Part shown: in pieces, positions 1 through 9,272 of the stretch | Layout of the letters: every line of letters starts with the position of its first letter | How positions within the stretch are numbered: the first letter of the stretch is position 1 | Position numbers and translations under genes: made by a program | Notes under the pieces: generated by a model | The model's database searches: none | Seen by the model: only the letters and a program-made list of their open reading frames with translations | What the model was told of the DNA's origin: nothing | NCBI RefSeq assembly: GCF_000516515.1 | Contig: NZ_KI911784.1 | Location: 2,388,881 to 2,452,880, forward strand | From: Chloroflexus sp. Y-396-1 | GTDB lineage: Bacteria > Chloroflexota > Chloroflexia > Chloroflexales > Chloroflexaceae | DNA length: 64,000 nucleotides | Reading direction: 5' to 3'

Positions 1-965
1 CTGCCATCGCTGACCAGGTAGAAACCTAGCTCACCCTTCGGCGACTCTATCCGGGCATACGCATCCCCAACCGGTGGTCGTACATTCTGGCGCGCTTTGG
101 GATTGATATGACCACCTTTTGCGTCAGGCAGTTGTTCAAGCACCTGCTCGATAATGCGTTTACTCTGACGCATCTCCTCGATCCGAACCAGAAACCGGTC
201 ATACACATCACCCACCTTACCGATGGGAATATCGAAATCAAACCGGTCGTAGACACTGTAGGGTTCGGCTTTACGCACATCGTAAGGAATACCCGAACCA
301 CGCAACACCGGCCCGGTCACGCCATACGAGAGGGCAACTTCACGCGGCAGAATCCCGATTCCGATCGCTCGTTGCAGTAAAATCTCGTTATCGCGCAACA
401 GGCGTTCAAGCTCATCAATATACGCTGGCAAAGCGATCAGCAACTCGCGCAGATTAGGGATAAACTCAGATGGCAAATCGCGCGCTACACCGCCAAAACG
501 AAAATAGTTACACATCAGCCGGGCGCCGCTCGCCATCTCAAAGAGATCGAGGATCTTCTCCCGTTCTCGCATCCCAAAGGCCAGCGGTGTCTGCCATGCC
601 CCCATATCGTTGATCATGAAGCCAACTGCGCTGGCATGGTTGAGAATCCGCGTCAACTCAACCATCAACACCCGAATGTATTCAGCGCGCTCAGGCACTT
701 CAATCCCGGCTAGCCGTTCGACGGCCATTGCATAGGCGTGGTTATTCGCCATCGAATTAAAATAGTCGAGCCGGTCTGTATAAGGCATATTTTGCAAATA
801 TGTATTCGCCTCGGCGATCTGCTCGTGATTCCGATGCAGATAACCGAACACCGGCTTGAGATCAATCACCGTTTCGCCGTCAACCGTCACTAGCATACGA
901 AACACACCGTGCGTTGACGGATGTTGCGGACCAATATTGACTTGCAGCTCTTGGGTCTGGAGCAT
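1..965 (-). CDS. nuoD: NADH-quinone oxidoreductase subunit D (partial)
   Basis: This is the 49-kDa subunit of the peripheral arm of complex I, which helps form the quinone site. The ATG at 965 begins [20 protein letters not shown], the family's hallmark N-terminus, followed by the [20 protein letters not shown] region. The frame is open to the left edge, where the typical [14 protein letters not shown] stretch is read, so only a short C-terminal piece lies outside the window. It follows nuoC by 30 bases and is the fourth gene of nuoABCD on the minus strand. The remaining nuo genes are presumably to the left. Confidence 0.96.
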   Translation of the reverse strand, partial: MLQTQELQVNIGPQHPSTHGVFRMLVTVDGETVIDLKPVFGYLHRNHEQIAEANTYLQNMPYTDRLDYFNSMANNHAYAMAVERLAGIEVPERAEYIRVLMVELTRILNHASAVGFMINDMGAWQTPLAFGMREREKILDLFEMASGARLMCNYFRFGGVARDLPSEFIPNLRELLIALPAYIDELERLLRDNEILLQRAIGIGILPREVALSYGVTGPVLRGSGIPYDVRKAEPYSVYDRFDFDIPIGKVGDVYDRFLVRIEEMRQSKRIIEQVLEQLPDAKGGHINPKARQNVRPPVGDAYARIESPKGELGFYLVSDG

Positions 966-995
966 AGCGGCACCAATCCCTCATCTCTCAGCTTC

Positions 996-1517
996 TTACT
1001 CATCGCCACCCAGATACTTATCGCCCTGGCGGGGAAAGTCTTTACGCATCGGAAAGCCTTCAAATTCATCCCACATGTAGATCCGCCGTAGGTAAGGATG
1101 ACCGACAAACTCAACACCGAACAGATCAAAGGCTTCACGTTCGTGGAAATTGGCTGCCGGCCAGTGTGGGGTCAACGACGGCACCTTCGGCGCATCACGT
1201 GGGACACGTACTCGTAAGACAATCCCTGACCCACCGGAGGGATGGTAGAAGCGGTATACCAACTCAAAACATCCCGCATAGAGATAATCAACGACTGCAA
1301 TATCAGATAATAAGGCATAGCCGAGCTTATCACGCACGAAGAGCGCTGCCGCAACGAGATGATCAGGATGCACAAACGGATCAGGCGGATGAAACAGACC
1401 AGGTTGAGGTCCATGGGCAGGTGGTGGCGTGATCGCCAGGGGAGCCACATCAACCAACGCATCCGGCAGCGCTGCCGCCAATCGGGCACGAAGCTCGGCA
1501 GGAGACATCTCAGGCAT
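996..1517 (-). CDS. nuoC: NADH-quinone oxidoreductase subunit C
   Basis: This is the 30-kDa peripheral-arm subunit of complex I, 173 residues. The C-terminal half has the family signature: [16 protein letters not shown], then a GHP.LRRI.M.DEFEG.P.RKDFP pattern. The ATG at 1517 overlaps the 3' end of nuoB by 8 bases, which suggests translational coupling. A second ATG three codons in (MSPAEL) is an alternative start. The N-terminal 45 residues are rich in Ala and Pro and not diagnostic. NuoC is separate from NuoD here, unlike the fused NuoCD of enterobacteria. Confidence 0.95.
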   Translation of the reverse strand: MPEMSPAELRARLAAALPDALVDVAPLAITPPPAHGPQPGLFHPPDPFVHPDHLVAAALFVRDKLGYALLSDIAVVDYLYAGCFELVYRFYHPSGGSGIVLRVRVPRDAPKVPSLTPHWPAANFHEREAFDLFGVEFVGHPYLRRIYMWDEFEGFPMRKDFPRQGDKYLGGDE

Positions 1518-2304
1518 CGTTCACTACACTCCGTTTCAGATCATCGGCTGCGATTTCAGGGGCTACCCCTCGTGCCTTCAGCGCATTCTCAAGCTCTACC
1601 TCCGGATCCATGATCGGGAATTGGCGCACAACTTCAGGGTGTTCGATCTGCCCCGAACGACGTTCACCGTGACTCGGCGATGTATATGGGCTGAGCAGCG
1701 GTAAACCGCCAACCGGATCGACCAGTTTGCCGTCAATCTCCAGCCCCTTCGCCCCGAAGGTCGGCACCGGAAAATCGCTGGTTTGCGGTTTGTCACCACT
1801 ACCGTACCAACGTACCCGCCCTAACTTTTGCCGGTCAATTTGCTCTTGTAATGTCATCAGCGCGTGTAACAATGCTTCAGGGCGCGGCGGACAACCCGGC
1901 ACATAGACATCCACCGGAATAAGGAGATCGATGCCGCGTAACACGTTATAGCCATCGCGGAAGGGACCACCAGAGGTAGCACACGCGCCCATCGAGATCA
2001 CATAACGCGGCTCGGCCATCTGATTGTATAGTCGTACAACTTGCGGTGCCATCTTCTTCGTCACCGTACCGGCAACAATCATCAGATCGGCCTGACGCGG
2101 TGATGCGCGGAACAGTTCGGCCCCGAAACGAGCTACATCATAGCGACTCAGGCCGAAGGCCATCATCTCAATCGCACAACACGCCAACCCAAACGCCATT
2201 GGCCAGATCGACGAACGACGTCCCCAGTTGTAAAACCGGTTCACGGTCGTCAACAGCACACCCTGTCGTTCGAGTTCGAGTTGGGTTGGGTCGATTTCAG
2301 CCAT
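1510..2304 (-). CDS. nuoB: NADH-quinone oxidoreductase subunit B
   Basis: This subunit carries the N2 [4Fe-4S] cluster that hands electrons to quinone. With the ATG at 2304 (MAEIDPTQ) the protein has 264 residues. The ligands are visible as the adjacent pair in [10 protein letters not shown], the cysteine in MGACATSGG and the one in [16 protein letters not shown] codons at 2316 and 2310 could add a few residues and would overlap the nuoA stop. The conserved domain ends near residue 175. The last ~90 residues, rich in Pro, Gly and charged residues, exceed the usual NuoB length and have no motif I recognise. Confidence 0.96.
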   Translation of the reverse strand: MAEIDPTQLELERQGVLLTTVNRFYNWGRRSSIWPMAFGLACCAIEMMAFGLSRYDVARFGAELFRASPRQADLMIVAGTVTKKMAPQVVRLYNQMAEPRYVISMGACATSGGPFRDGYNVLRGIDLLIPVDVYVPGCPPRPEALLHALMTLQEQIDRQKLGRVRWYGSGDKPQTSDFPVPTFGAKGLEIDGKLVDPVGGLPLLSPYTSPSHGERRSGQIEHPEVVRQFPIMDPEVELENALKARGVAPEIAADDLKRSVVNDA

Positions 2305-2306
2305 AC

Positions 2307-2663
2307 TCACACCCACTCTAGGGCGCCTTTACGCCATTCATAAAGCAAACCGGCAAATAGCATCAAGAGAAAGATCGTTGCGGCAATGAGACCGTAGAGT
2401 CCCACTACTTGAAATGCTACTGCCCACGGATACAAAAATATCACCTCAATATCGAAAATAACGAAGGCCAGGGCGTACAGATAATATTGAACCTTGAACT
2501 GCACGTGTACATCGCCAATCGCCTCTAAACCACATTCATAGGTACTGGTCTTCAGTGGCGTTGGCCGCTTGGGACGCAGAAAGAAGGCTAATACCAACGG
2601 GATAAGTGGAAAGCTGATCGCAGCAACAAGAAAGATGCCTATCAGAGCGTAATTGGCCAGCAT
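2307..2663 (-). CDS. nuoA: NADH-quinone oxidoreductase subunit A
   Basis: This is a small membrane-arm subunit of complex I, 118 residues with three transmembrane segments (about 5-27, 62-84 and 90-110). The loop after the first helix has the conserved [21 protein letters not shown] region, and the next helix has the family's [15 protein letters not shown] motif with its acidic residues. The ATG at 2663 is preceded by GGAGG seven bases upstream. It is the first gene of the nuoABCD block, so the operon promoter should lie in 2664-2926. Confidence 0.95.
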   Translation of the reverse strand: MLANYALIGIFLVAAISFPLIPLVLAFFLRPKRPTPLKTSTYECGLEAIGDVHVQFKVQYYLYALAFVIFDIEVIFLYPWAVAFQVVGLYGLIAATIFLLMLFAGLLYEWRKGALEWV

Positions 2664-2926
2664 CGCCTGTCCTCCGTGGTTCGCGTGAATGAAGGTAATG
2701 AGAAGTATATCACAAATGCGTCTGAATGCTCACAACGATCTACGCACGCAATGGTAAAGTCTTAATAATTCAAGACAAAGATATGCTCATTAACGTTGCT
2801 CAGAACAATCGCCTAGAGTTACCCTGAGAGTATCATTCGGGAGAACAACAACGTTATACCAAATTTCTATGAAACCTATAACGAAAAATGTATAGGTCCC
2901 GCTTAACCCATCGCTTTGCTTATTCC
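2664..2926 (-). promoter_or_regulatory. Upstream region of nuo operon
   Basis: This AT-rich stretch of about 260 bases separates nuoA from the FHA pair, all transcribed leftward. On the minus strand a TATACT hexamer (2709-2704) sits about 40 bases before the nuoA start and is a candidate -10. A matching -35 is weak (TGAGCA at 17 bases). A small inverted repeat, ACCTATA/TATAGGT (2874-2880 and 2891-2897, loop of 10), lies just past the end of the FHA gene; it has no clear U-run, so a terminator role is uncertain. Confidence 0.35.
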
Positions 2927-3376
2927 CTATTCAAGGCGTAACTCCACGCGACCAACTTGAATTGCATCGCCAGGATGTACTTCCGTAGGACCACGCACCT
3001 CAAAACCATTAAGAAAGGTCCCATTCGTACTATTGAGATCTTCGAGCCACCAGACTCCATTCCGTCGCTCAAGCCGGGCATGCTCGCTCGACAGAAACGA
3101 GTCGTTTAGCACAATATCGCAGTTTGGGTTGCGCCCAATCACGGTTATTGGATTTAACGGAAAGACTTTTCCAACTGCGACCCCGCTCTGCCCAGACCTG
3201 GTCACCACCAACTGACCATAAGGGCTGGCAGGCGCAGTGACCGGTGATGTTTGCGAGAGATCGCGCTTGATTACTTGAATGACCTGCCACAGAAAGAAAT
3301 AGAGCAAAAAAACCACTGTCACCCGCAACAAGAGCAAAATGACCCCGATTGAGATGCTGGCAATATCGAAGAACAT
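2927..3376 (-). CDS. FHA-domain membrane protein (FhaB-like)
   Basis: This 149-residue protein has one N-terminal transmembrane helix (about 8-32) and a C-terminal FHA domain (about 70-149), a phosphothreonine-binding module. The FHA core motifs are clear: VIGRNPNCDIVLND, SSEHARL and LEDLNSTNGTFLNG. It starts three bases after the stop of the upstream FHA gene, so the two form an operon. The arrangement recalls FhaA-FhaB of actinobacteria, which read the output of Ser/Thr kinases in cell-envelope control. No kinase gene lies beside the pair here, so the partner kinase is unknown. Confidence 0.8.
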   Translation of the reverse strand: MFFDIASISIGVILLLLRVTVVFLLYFFLWQVIQVIKRDLSQTSPVTAPASPYGQLVVTRSGQSGVAVGKVFPLNPITVIGRNPNCDIVLNDSFLSSEHARLERRNGVWWLEDLNSTNGTFLNGFEVRGPTEVHPGDAIQVGRVELRLE

Positions 3377-3379
3377 GGA

Positions 3380-4096
3380 TCAGCCCTCGCGAAACGTCAG
3401 TTCGAGACCACCCAGCGAGACCACATCACCATCACGAAGGGCACGTTCACTAATTCGCTCTCCGTTCACAAAGGTTCCATTTGTACTGCCGAGATCGGTT
3501 AGCCAAAACCGACGCTGACGGTAGCGTAATTGGGCATGCTTTCGTGAGACACGAGTATCTTCCAGGATAATGTCATTATCTAGACCACGCCCGATGGTCA
3601 CGGTTGTCGTTGCAATCGGCAACGCTTGGGGTTCATCAGCAGCGTGTAAGAGAAAGAACGCCCCCGATGACCGACCGGCCGCCCGATCACCTGGCATCAT
3701 CATTGTCATCGTAGCGCGATCTGACTGCCCATCACGCATCTCAGCCACAACCTGAATTGAGCGTCGTGGCACCGCCGGATCTTCAGTTATCTCAACCCGT
3801 GGTAAATCGAGCATCGTAAAATTACGCTCGGCAGCCAATTCACTCAGATAGGTTGCCAGTTCCTGTTCAATCTGCTGACGTACCGGTTGAAAGTTGGCAA
3901 AATCCTGCGGGTTTAAAAAGACCCGATAGAAGCTAGGGACGATCACCCGTTTAACACTGAGCGTTTGGTTGCTCTCCATCGCCTTCTCTAACCGACGGGC
4001 AATTTCGACCGGTTGGATCGAACTGCGGAAGATACGGGCTACCGAACCCTCAACCATTTGCTCCATAAACTGTTCAAATCGGCGTAGGGCAGACAT
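3380..4096 (-). CDS. DUF3662 and FHA domain protein (FhaA-like)
   Basis: This protein has 238 residues. The N-terminal ~120 residues (MSALRRFEQFMEQMVEGSVA, then a VEIARRLEKAM motif) match the DUF3662/FhaA N-terminal domain, and residues ~150-238 form an FHA domain with TIGRGLDNDIIL, SRKHAQL and DLGSTNGTFVNG. The ATG at 4096 is chosen because GAGAGGGG precedes it; an in-frame TTG at 4114 would add six residues. FhaA-type proteins bind phosphothreonine on envelope-associated partners. It is the first gene of a two-gene operon with the membrane FHA protein. Confidence 0.82.
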   Translation of the reverse strand: MSALRRFEQFMEQMVEGSVARIFRSSIQPVEIARRLEKAMESNQTLSVKRVIVPSFYRVFLNPQDFANFQPVRQQIEQELATYLSELAAERNFTMLDLPRVEITEDPAVPRRSIQVVAEMRDGQSDRATMTMMMPGDRAAGRSSGAFFLLHAADEPQALPIATTTVTIGRGLDNDIILEDTRVSRKHAQLRYRQRRFWLTDLGSTNGTFVNGERISERALRDGDVVSLGGLELTFREG

Positions 4097-4711
4097 TGCG
4101 TTCCCCTCTCGCAAGGTACACTATCTGGTTAGCACACGTTTCTACATGATATACCGCCATTATCGGCTACGTACAGATGTGTGGCAAGTTGGTTGGGAGT
4201 TTTTTAGAGTTCTCAGTTTTAGGTTGTGTTCACCGATGAACGTCATTCACACCATCACGATGATCTTCGAAGTGATGCCGCTGGCCCTGGTACGCGGCGG
4301 ACGGCCTGCATCCGGCGTTGGCAACGGTAGATCGGGGTCGTCGCAAGAGTACACCAGATGGTCAGCTTGCGAACCCACCCCGACCAAGCGCGAACGCTCA
4401 TCATTGGCGCACGACGGCGCACACCGGACGGGTGGCTTGTGAAACCGCCTCTATTATGCGCGAACGCGCATCATCGGCGTGCAACCAGGGGCCTGACCGG
4501 AGACCATCGGATGGTTTTCCGGCGTTGACGACAGTGGATCGGAGTGGGTGGAAAGAGCTGATTCCCACCCCACCTCAAGCTCCTCTTTTAAGGGAGATGA
4601 AACATAATGAGGGTGAGACGCAATTCGCAACATGGGCTGGTGTTACCGAACCTCGTCCGACCTGGCGGTCGATGGATCATACAATGAGGGTACCAGACAA
4701 CTGACACTCAC
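4097..4711. repeat. Intergenic region with dispersed repeat
   Basis: No convincing gene is present in these ~615 bases. From 4195 the sequence GGGAGTTTTTTAGAGTTCTC resembles one end of the dispersed element seen at 20993-21358. The following ~100 bases (GTGTTCACC..., then the GCTGGCCCTGGTACGCGG stretch) and a second block at about 4462-4512 (CAACCAGGGGCCTGACCGGA) are shared with that copy, with many substitutions. The second end could not be placed, so this looks like a decayed copy. Confidence 0.55.
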
Positions 4712-5401
4712 TCACTGCTCGCCACGAATGCTGCCTACCTGTGGCCGTACCGGTTCACCGAGGTAGATCGGTTCGAGCGTTGCTAGATCATCGTAGCGTT
4801 GGGCAATATGGCGCTGCCAGGCCAATTCGGCCAGGAAAGCCGGACGACGCAAACGAGCAGCCGGCGATGGTAATACCGCACGCTCGCCTAAACCACGTTG
4901 AAGACCGGCTACAGTCGCCGGATCGAGATCACCGCAAAAGAATGCTGGCTTATCGACTTCAGCACATAATTCAGAAAGCGTGAGATTACGATCAGGCGCC
5001 AATCGCTCAAGCCGTTCATGAGCGGCAAAGGGAGCTGTAGCGTAACGCTCACGTCCTAACCGAATAAGCGGATAGACCAGCAGCGGTGTTGGTGCGTACT
5101 GGTAGGCCAGGGCTTCGAGCGTGGAAATGCCTATCAACGGGAGATCACCGGCCAGCGCCATACCCTTAGCCAGACTCAAGCCCACTCGTAACCCACTCCA
5201 ACTGCCCGGCCCCAGGCTTACAGCAAGGACGGTGATGTCGCCTGGTAGTGCGCCAACATAGCGCACCAATGTATCAATCTGGGGCAAGAGTTGGGCGGTA
5301 TGGTTACGTCCCGACTCCCAGATACTCTCGGCCAATGGGCCTTGTGGACCGTAAAGCGCCAAACCGGTAAGCGCAGTAGCAGTATCAATCGCGAGCAACA
5401 T
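4712..5401 (-). CDS. tsaB: tRNA threonylcarbamoyladenosine biosynthesis protein TsaB
   Basis: TsaB is the ASKHA-fold partner of TsaD in making the universal t6A37 modification of ANN-decoding tRNAs. The 229-residue protein opens with MLLAIDTATALTGLALY and carries the family motifs SLGPGSWSGLRVGLSLAKGMA and GISTLEALA. Its ATG shares a base with the tsaE stop (TGATG), so the two are translationally coupled. TsaB lacks catalysis itself. TsaD and TsaC are not in the window. Confidence 0.93.
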   Translation of the reverse strand: MLLAIDTATALTGLALYGPQGPLAESIWESGRNHTAQLLPQIDTLVRYVGALPGDITVLAVSLGPGSWSGLRVGLSLAKGMALAGDLPLIGISTLEALAYQYAPTPLLVYPLIRLGRERYATAPFAAHERLERLAPDRNLTLSELCAEVDKPAFFCGDLDPATVAGLQRGLGERAVLPSPAARLRRPAFLAELAWQRHIAQRYDDLATLEPIYLGEPVRPQVGSIRGEQ

Positions 5402-5922
5402 CAGCCGAACGTCTCCTCCTTAAAGGTGGTTAGCAGCTCGCGGTAACGCAAACCTCGTGGCATCAGACGTATTCGCCGTTTGGTTTCGCTAATATAGCTG
5501 AGCACAATGTGCAGATGTTCAGACGGCAACGCGGCTGCGGCTCGTTCCGGCCATTCAATCAAACAAACACCTTCACTCAACCAGAGTTCATCAAGACCGA
5601 TCGTCGTAAGTTCGGTCACACCACTCACCCGGTAAAGGTCTACGTGGTAGATCGGTATCCGCCCGTGCGCAACATCAGCGCGATACTCGTTGATCAAGAC
5701 AAACGTCGGACTGGTAACCGGACCGTCGTACCCCAGACCACGGGCAATTCCTTTGATCAGATGCGTCTTACCGGCGCCAAGCTGGCCGGAGAGTAAGATC
5801 AGATCGCCGGCTTGCAGGAGATGCCCGAGCCGGAATCCTATCCTTTCGGTCTGGTTCGGGCTATGACTGATAAAATCGAGATCGTGTGGCGTTTGCGCCG
5901 CTGATAACAGTTGATCGGTCAT
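5401..5922 (-). CDS. tsaE: tRNA threonylcarbamoyladenosine biosynthesis ATPase TsaE
   Basis: TsaE is the small P-loop ATPase that cycles the TsaB-TsaD complex in t6A synthesis. The Walker A motif GQLGAGKT is at about residues 46-53, followed by the family's GLGYDGPVTSPTFVL segment, the HVDLYR block and CLIEWPERA. At 173 residues it is slightly longer than average, owing to a 20-residue N-terminal extension. It directly precedes tsaB with a one-base overlap. The AGGG before the ATG at 5922 is a weak ribosome-binding site. Confidence 0.93.
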   Translation of the reverse strand: MTDQLLSAAQTPHDLDFISHSPNQTERIGFRLGHLLQAGDLILLSGQLGAGKTHLIKGIARGLGYDGPVTSPTFVLINEYRADVAHGRIPIYHVDLYRVSGVTELTTIGLDELWLSEGVCLIEWPERAAAALPSEHLHIVLSYISETKRRIRLMPRGLRYRELLTTFKEETFG

Positions 5923-6092
5923 GGCCCTATTGTACCATAGCCGACCGAAGCGAAAGTGATAAAGATATACCTCATTGAAGCAGTTGTCGCTATGGCGTGT
6001 GCCTGCTACGATCTTTGAGGTTCTGCTTACTCGTAGTTAATCGTCGTTAGCCGACTGTAACGACAATATGCCTTCACGGAAATCAACGTCAC

Positions 6093-6458
6093 CTAATGCA
6101 GATCGACAACCGGATGAAGCCCGGTGGCAACCAGACCATTAGCCGGAGGCAATTCAGTAGTCAGTGTTATCACAGCTTGACGCAATTCTTGCGCCGTGCG
6201 TCGCGCTTCATTGCTGAAACTGCCGTCAACCGCGACCAAGAAACCGCGGTTCAAGCGACGGAGAAACAATATCTCGGCAAAATCCTGGACGTCAGCGGCA
6301 GTAATGAGTGATCGTCGTTGCACTAACACTGCGAACGGTTGCGCATCAGGCCCGACTAATACCAGCAGACAGCGAGTGGCGCGCAATTGTTCAGCGGTAA
6401 TAACCTGATAACCAAGCCGGCGAGCATGGGCGGCTGCATCACGAACATTTACTTCCAT
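6093..6458 (-). CDS. Degenerate Mrr-like nuclease-fold protein
   Basis: This 121-residue protein has its start at 6458, supported by GGAGGAGG seven bases upstream; the frame stays open further upstream but without such a site. Residues ~35-110 resemble the C-terminal half of Mrr-type PD-(D/E)xK domains: a strand (FAVLVQRR) at the position of the catalytic QxK, a helix (TAADVQDFAEIL), then RGFLVAVDGSFSNEARRTAQ, which resembles the G.(F/L)VT...F...A...A segment of Mrr. The catalytic lysine position reads Arg and the upstream acidic motif is not evident, so nuclease activity is doubtful. The assignment rests on pattern memory only. Confidence 0.45.
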   Translation of the reverse strand: MEVNVRDAAAHARRLGYQVITAEQLRATRCLLVLVGPDAQPFAVLVQRRSLITAADVQDFAEILFLRRLNRGFLVAVDGSFSNEARRTAQELRQAVITLTTELPPANGLVATGLHPVVDLH

Positions 6459-6635
6459 AAATAATCCTCCTCCATTGAGGATCGGGTCTCGTGCGTTAGC
6501 AACAGGGCAATGACGCTTAAGGGGAGATTTCTCTACTATTGTAGCACATGTTCCCGTTTGAGAGAGAAATGAGAGCGGTTTCGCTATGCACCACAAGATG
6601 CGAGTTAGAGGCATCGTAGCATCATCCGGCAGGGA

Positions 6636-8120
6636 TCAATACGCATTTTCCTGCCGACCGGTAATGAAGTTGATAATCGTGCGCAAAATAATTTTGATAT
6701 CGAAGAGCAACGACCAGTTTTCAACGTAATAAAGATCGTAGCGGGTACGCTCTTCGATGCTAGTATCGCCGCGCAAGCCATTAACCTGCGCCCAACCGGT
6801 CAAACCGGCCTTCTCTTTGTGCCGACGCATGTAGCGTGGAATTTGCTGTCGGAAGTGTTCAACCCAGCGTGCCTGTTCGGGACGCGGCCCCACAATTGAC
6901 ATCTCACCGATCAAAACATTAATCAGTTGCGGTAACTCATCGAGACTGGTACGACGTAAAAAACGCCCTACGCGCGTCACTCGCGGATCATTCTGCACGG
7001 TCCACGTACCGAATTGCTCGGCATCGGGGCGCATCGTGCGAAACTTAATCATCCAGAAGGGCTGACCATCAAGACCCACTCGTTCCTGCAAGAAGAAAAT
7101 CGGCCCCCGTGATTCGAGGCGGATCGCCAGTGCAATGAGCAGCATCACCGGCGCCGCGAACAGCAAAACTCCTGATGCAACAACCAGATCAAGAGCGCGC
7201 TTAAGCATTCGATTCCACGGATTATCGAGCGCCGCGTTCTTCACGCTTACCAACGGCAGATCGCGCAAATCGCCAATTGAGATACCATTATTGGTAATCA
7301 GTTGAAATGTATCGGGATAAATCTTAATGGCTACCGACTCATCTTCGGCTAGTGCGATCACATCAATCAGGTCTTGTGACGAACGACCAGAGAGCGCGAT
7401 AATCACCTCATCGGCGTGAGTGGCCCGAATAACCCGGCGGATGTGATCGGTACGACCGAGGACTGGTAATCCATCAATCACCTCTCCGATCGGCACTGTA
7501 TCTGACAGAAAACCCTGAACGCGATAGCCCAACTCTGGGCGGCGCCGGATCGTATTCCAGACCAGCCGACCAGGTTCACGAGCACCGACGATTAGCACCC
7601 GACGAGTATCAATATCAAAGCGGCGCAAGATCAAGATCAACCCGCGATGGAGAAACCGACCGGTTAGACAGGCTACAACTGCCAGCAACCAGCCTTGAAA
7701 GAGAATCTCGCGCGTCCACGGCATCTCTTCACCGCCGAACTCACCGATCAGCGCATTGACGAAAATCACCAACACCATCGTTAGCGATACAGCGGTCAGT
7801 ACTTTCACCGCTTCATCAAGACGTGAGGCGCCGCGCTTCATCTCATAAAGACCGTTGCTGGCAAACACGATCAGCGCGATCACGCTGCCAAGCACGCTCA
7901 AACGCAGCGGCGTCAGCGGATCGGCAGGCATACGAAACCCTGCGCCCGACAGTGATTCGGCGCCGAGCGCATACGCTACCTGTGTTGCCAGATTGAGCGC
8001 TGCCAGATCAAGCACGATCAGCAGCAGGCGTAACAACGCCTGCCACGCTCGTGGGCGCAGCAACGGGCGCGTTCTAACCGACGTGACGCGCCTTGGCGGG
8101 GAGGAGGAGATTGCGGCCAA
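6636..8120 (-). CDS. Exopolysaccharide polyprenyl glycosylphosphotransferase
   Basis: This 494-residue membrane enzyme transfers a sugar-1-phosphate onto undecaprenyl phosphate to start surface polysaccharide assembly. It has an N-terminal block of about five transmembrane helices (30-160), a Rossmann-like CoA-binding-type domain (about 170-280) and the C-terminal bacterial sugar transferase domain with KRALDLVVAS, FRTMRPDAEQFGTW, RRTSLDELPQLINVL and GPRPEQ. The TTG start at 8120 has AAAGGAG ten bases upstream and overlaps the glycosyltransferase gene by 47 bases. A later TTG (in TRPLLRPRAW) is possible. It likely works with the upstream glycosyltransferase. Confidence 0.88.
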   Translation of the reverse strand: MAAISSSPPRRVTSVRTRPLLRPRAWQALLRLLLIVLDLAALNLATQVAYALGAESLSGAGFRMPADPLTPLRLSVLGSVIALIVFASNGLYEMKRGASRLDEAVKVLTAVSLTMVLVIFVNALIGEFGGEEMPWTREILFQGWLLAVVACLTGRFLHRGLILILRRFDIDTRRVLIVGAREPGRLVWNTIRRRPELGYRVQGFLSDTVPIGEVIDGLPVLGRTDHIRRVIRATHADEVIIALSGRSSQDLIDVIALAEDESVAIKIYPDTFQLITNNGISIGDLRDLPLVSVKNAALDNPWNRMLKRALDLVVASGVLLFAAPVMLLIALAIRLESRGPIFFLQERVGLDGQPFWMIKFRTMRPDAEQFGTWTVQNDPRVTRVGRFLRRTSLDELPQLINVLIGEMSIVGPRPEQARWVEHFRQQIPRYMRRHKEKAGLTGWAQVNGLRGDTSIEERTRYDLYYVENWSLLFDIKIILRTIINFITGRQENAY

Positions 8121-8973
8121 GTGCCCACAGCTCCTTTACAGTAATACCTAGCTCGATCAGACCATTAAGTAGTGCGGGCGTCGTCGCTGCATAATGTTTC
8201 CGATGAAAGAGACGCATTGCATCGTAGAACGCCCGGATCGATGGGATTGGACGACGACTGGAAGCGGCGCGTTTATAGTGGTAGACTGTTACCGCAGGGT
8301 AGTAGACAATCTTCCAGCCGTACTGCTTGATACGATAGGCCCAATCGAGATCCTCGCCATACATAAAGAATGCTTCATCGAGCAAACCCACTTCACGCAC
8401 AACCGCCGTGCGTACCATCATACAGGCGCCGACAACGGAATCCACTTCGGTTTCAACATCAGGGTCGAGATAAGTCAGATTATACGCAGCAAAGCGGCGG
8501 CTACGCGGAAAGAGACGTGACAGCCCAAATAAGCGGTAAAAGGCAACTGCTGGCGTTGGAAAACTACGCCGACAGGCCAGATCGAGCGATCCATCGGGCA
8601 ACAGCAATTTTGGCCCAACGGCACCGACCGTTGGGTGCTGATCGAGATAATCAACCAACCCGTCGAGTGCACCTAGCGGTACCACTGTATCGTTGTTGAG
8701 CAACAGAATGTAGGTCGGCGGATCGGGCAACGCCAGGATTTGGCGTAATGCCAGATTATTTCCGGCAGAGAAACCACCGTTAACCGGGCTTTCGATCAGG
8801 TGAACCCATGGAAACCGCTCGCGAACCATCTGGGCACTGCCATCGGTTGATGCGTTGTCAACCACCCACACCGACACTTCACAGCGGGTAGGTGCAGCGG
8901 CAATCGATGCCAGACAATCTGCTAACAGATCGGCCCGGTTGTAATTGAGAATAACAACTGCCAAACGGCTCAT
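8074..8973 (-). CDS. Family 2 glycosyltransferase (rhamnosyltransferase type)
   Basis: This is a GT-A fold glycosyltransferase of 299 residues. It begins with MSRLAVVILNYNRADLLADC, has WVVDNASTDGSA, the nucleotide-metal region LLLNNDTVVP (DxD-like NNDT) and the acceptor/base region FFMYGEDLDWAYR, which are typical of the WbbL/RfbF-like GT2 subgroup. It lacks transmembrane helices and probably acts at the inner face of the membrane. It overlaps the downstream glycosylphosphotransferase, forming a two-gene exopolysaccharide operon. The sugar substrate cannot be told from sequence. Confidence 0.88.
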   Translation of the reverse strand: MSRLAVVILNYNRADLLADCLASIAAAPTRCEVSVWVVDNASTDGSAQMVRERFPWVHLIESPVNGGFSAGNNLALRQILALPDPPTYILLLNNDTVVPLGALDGLVDYLDQHPTVGAVGPKLLLPDGSLDLACRRSFPTPAVAFYRLFGLSRLFPRSRRFAAYNLTYLDPDVETEVDSVVGACMMVRTAVVREVGLLDEAFFMYGEDLDWAYRIKQYGWKIVYYPAVTVYHYKRAASSRRPIPSIRAFYDAMRLFHRKHYAATTPALLNGLIELGITVKELWALGRNLLLPAKARHVG

Positions 8974-9130
8974 TGTTTGCCTGTGCGGTCAGAACCCATA
9001 GATGCAACTCTGGTTTAGTATACCACAGGTTGCTCTTGTTTTATATGCAAGAATGTATCGACGCCATAGACTAACGATAGAAAAAGATTTAAGGCTTTAT
9101 AATGCAGAATTAAATATTAAAAGCTCTGGC

Positions 9131-9159
9131 TTGACAATGCGTATCGGGCATATTATACT
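9131..9159 (+). promoter_or_regulatory. pufLM promoter
   Basis: A consensus housekeeping promoter is present: TTGACA at 9131-9136, a 17-base spacer and TATACT at 9154-9159. Transcription would begin near 9166, giving a leader of roughly 107 bases before pufL. The surrounding 8974-9272 region is AT-rich and has no other gene. Oxygen or light control elements were not recognised. Confidence 0.75.
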
Positions 9160-9272
9160 GACCGAAAAGGTAAAAATTTTTGCTTATCATTACACGTCAT
9201 CCGAGTCAGGTCAACCACAAGGCGCGATGAAGGTATCGGTCGCCGCGCCAACCGCTACTAGAGGGAGTCGCT

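Noticed and set aside
4318-4704. Open frame between fhaA and tsaB
   Set aside because: It lies in a dispersed repeat, lacks a ribosome-binding site, and the peptide has no domain-like pattern.
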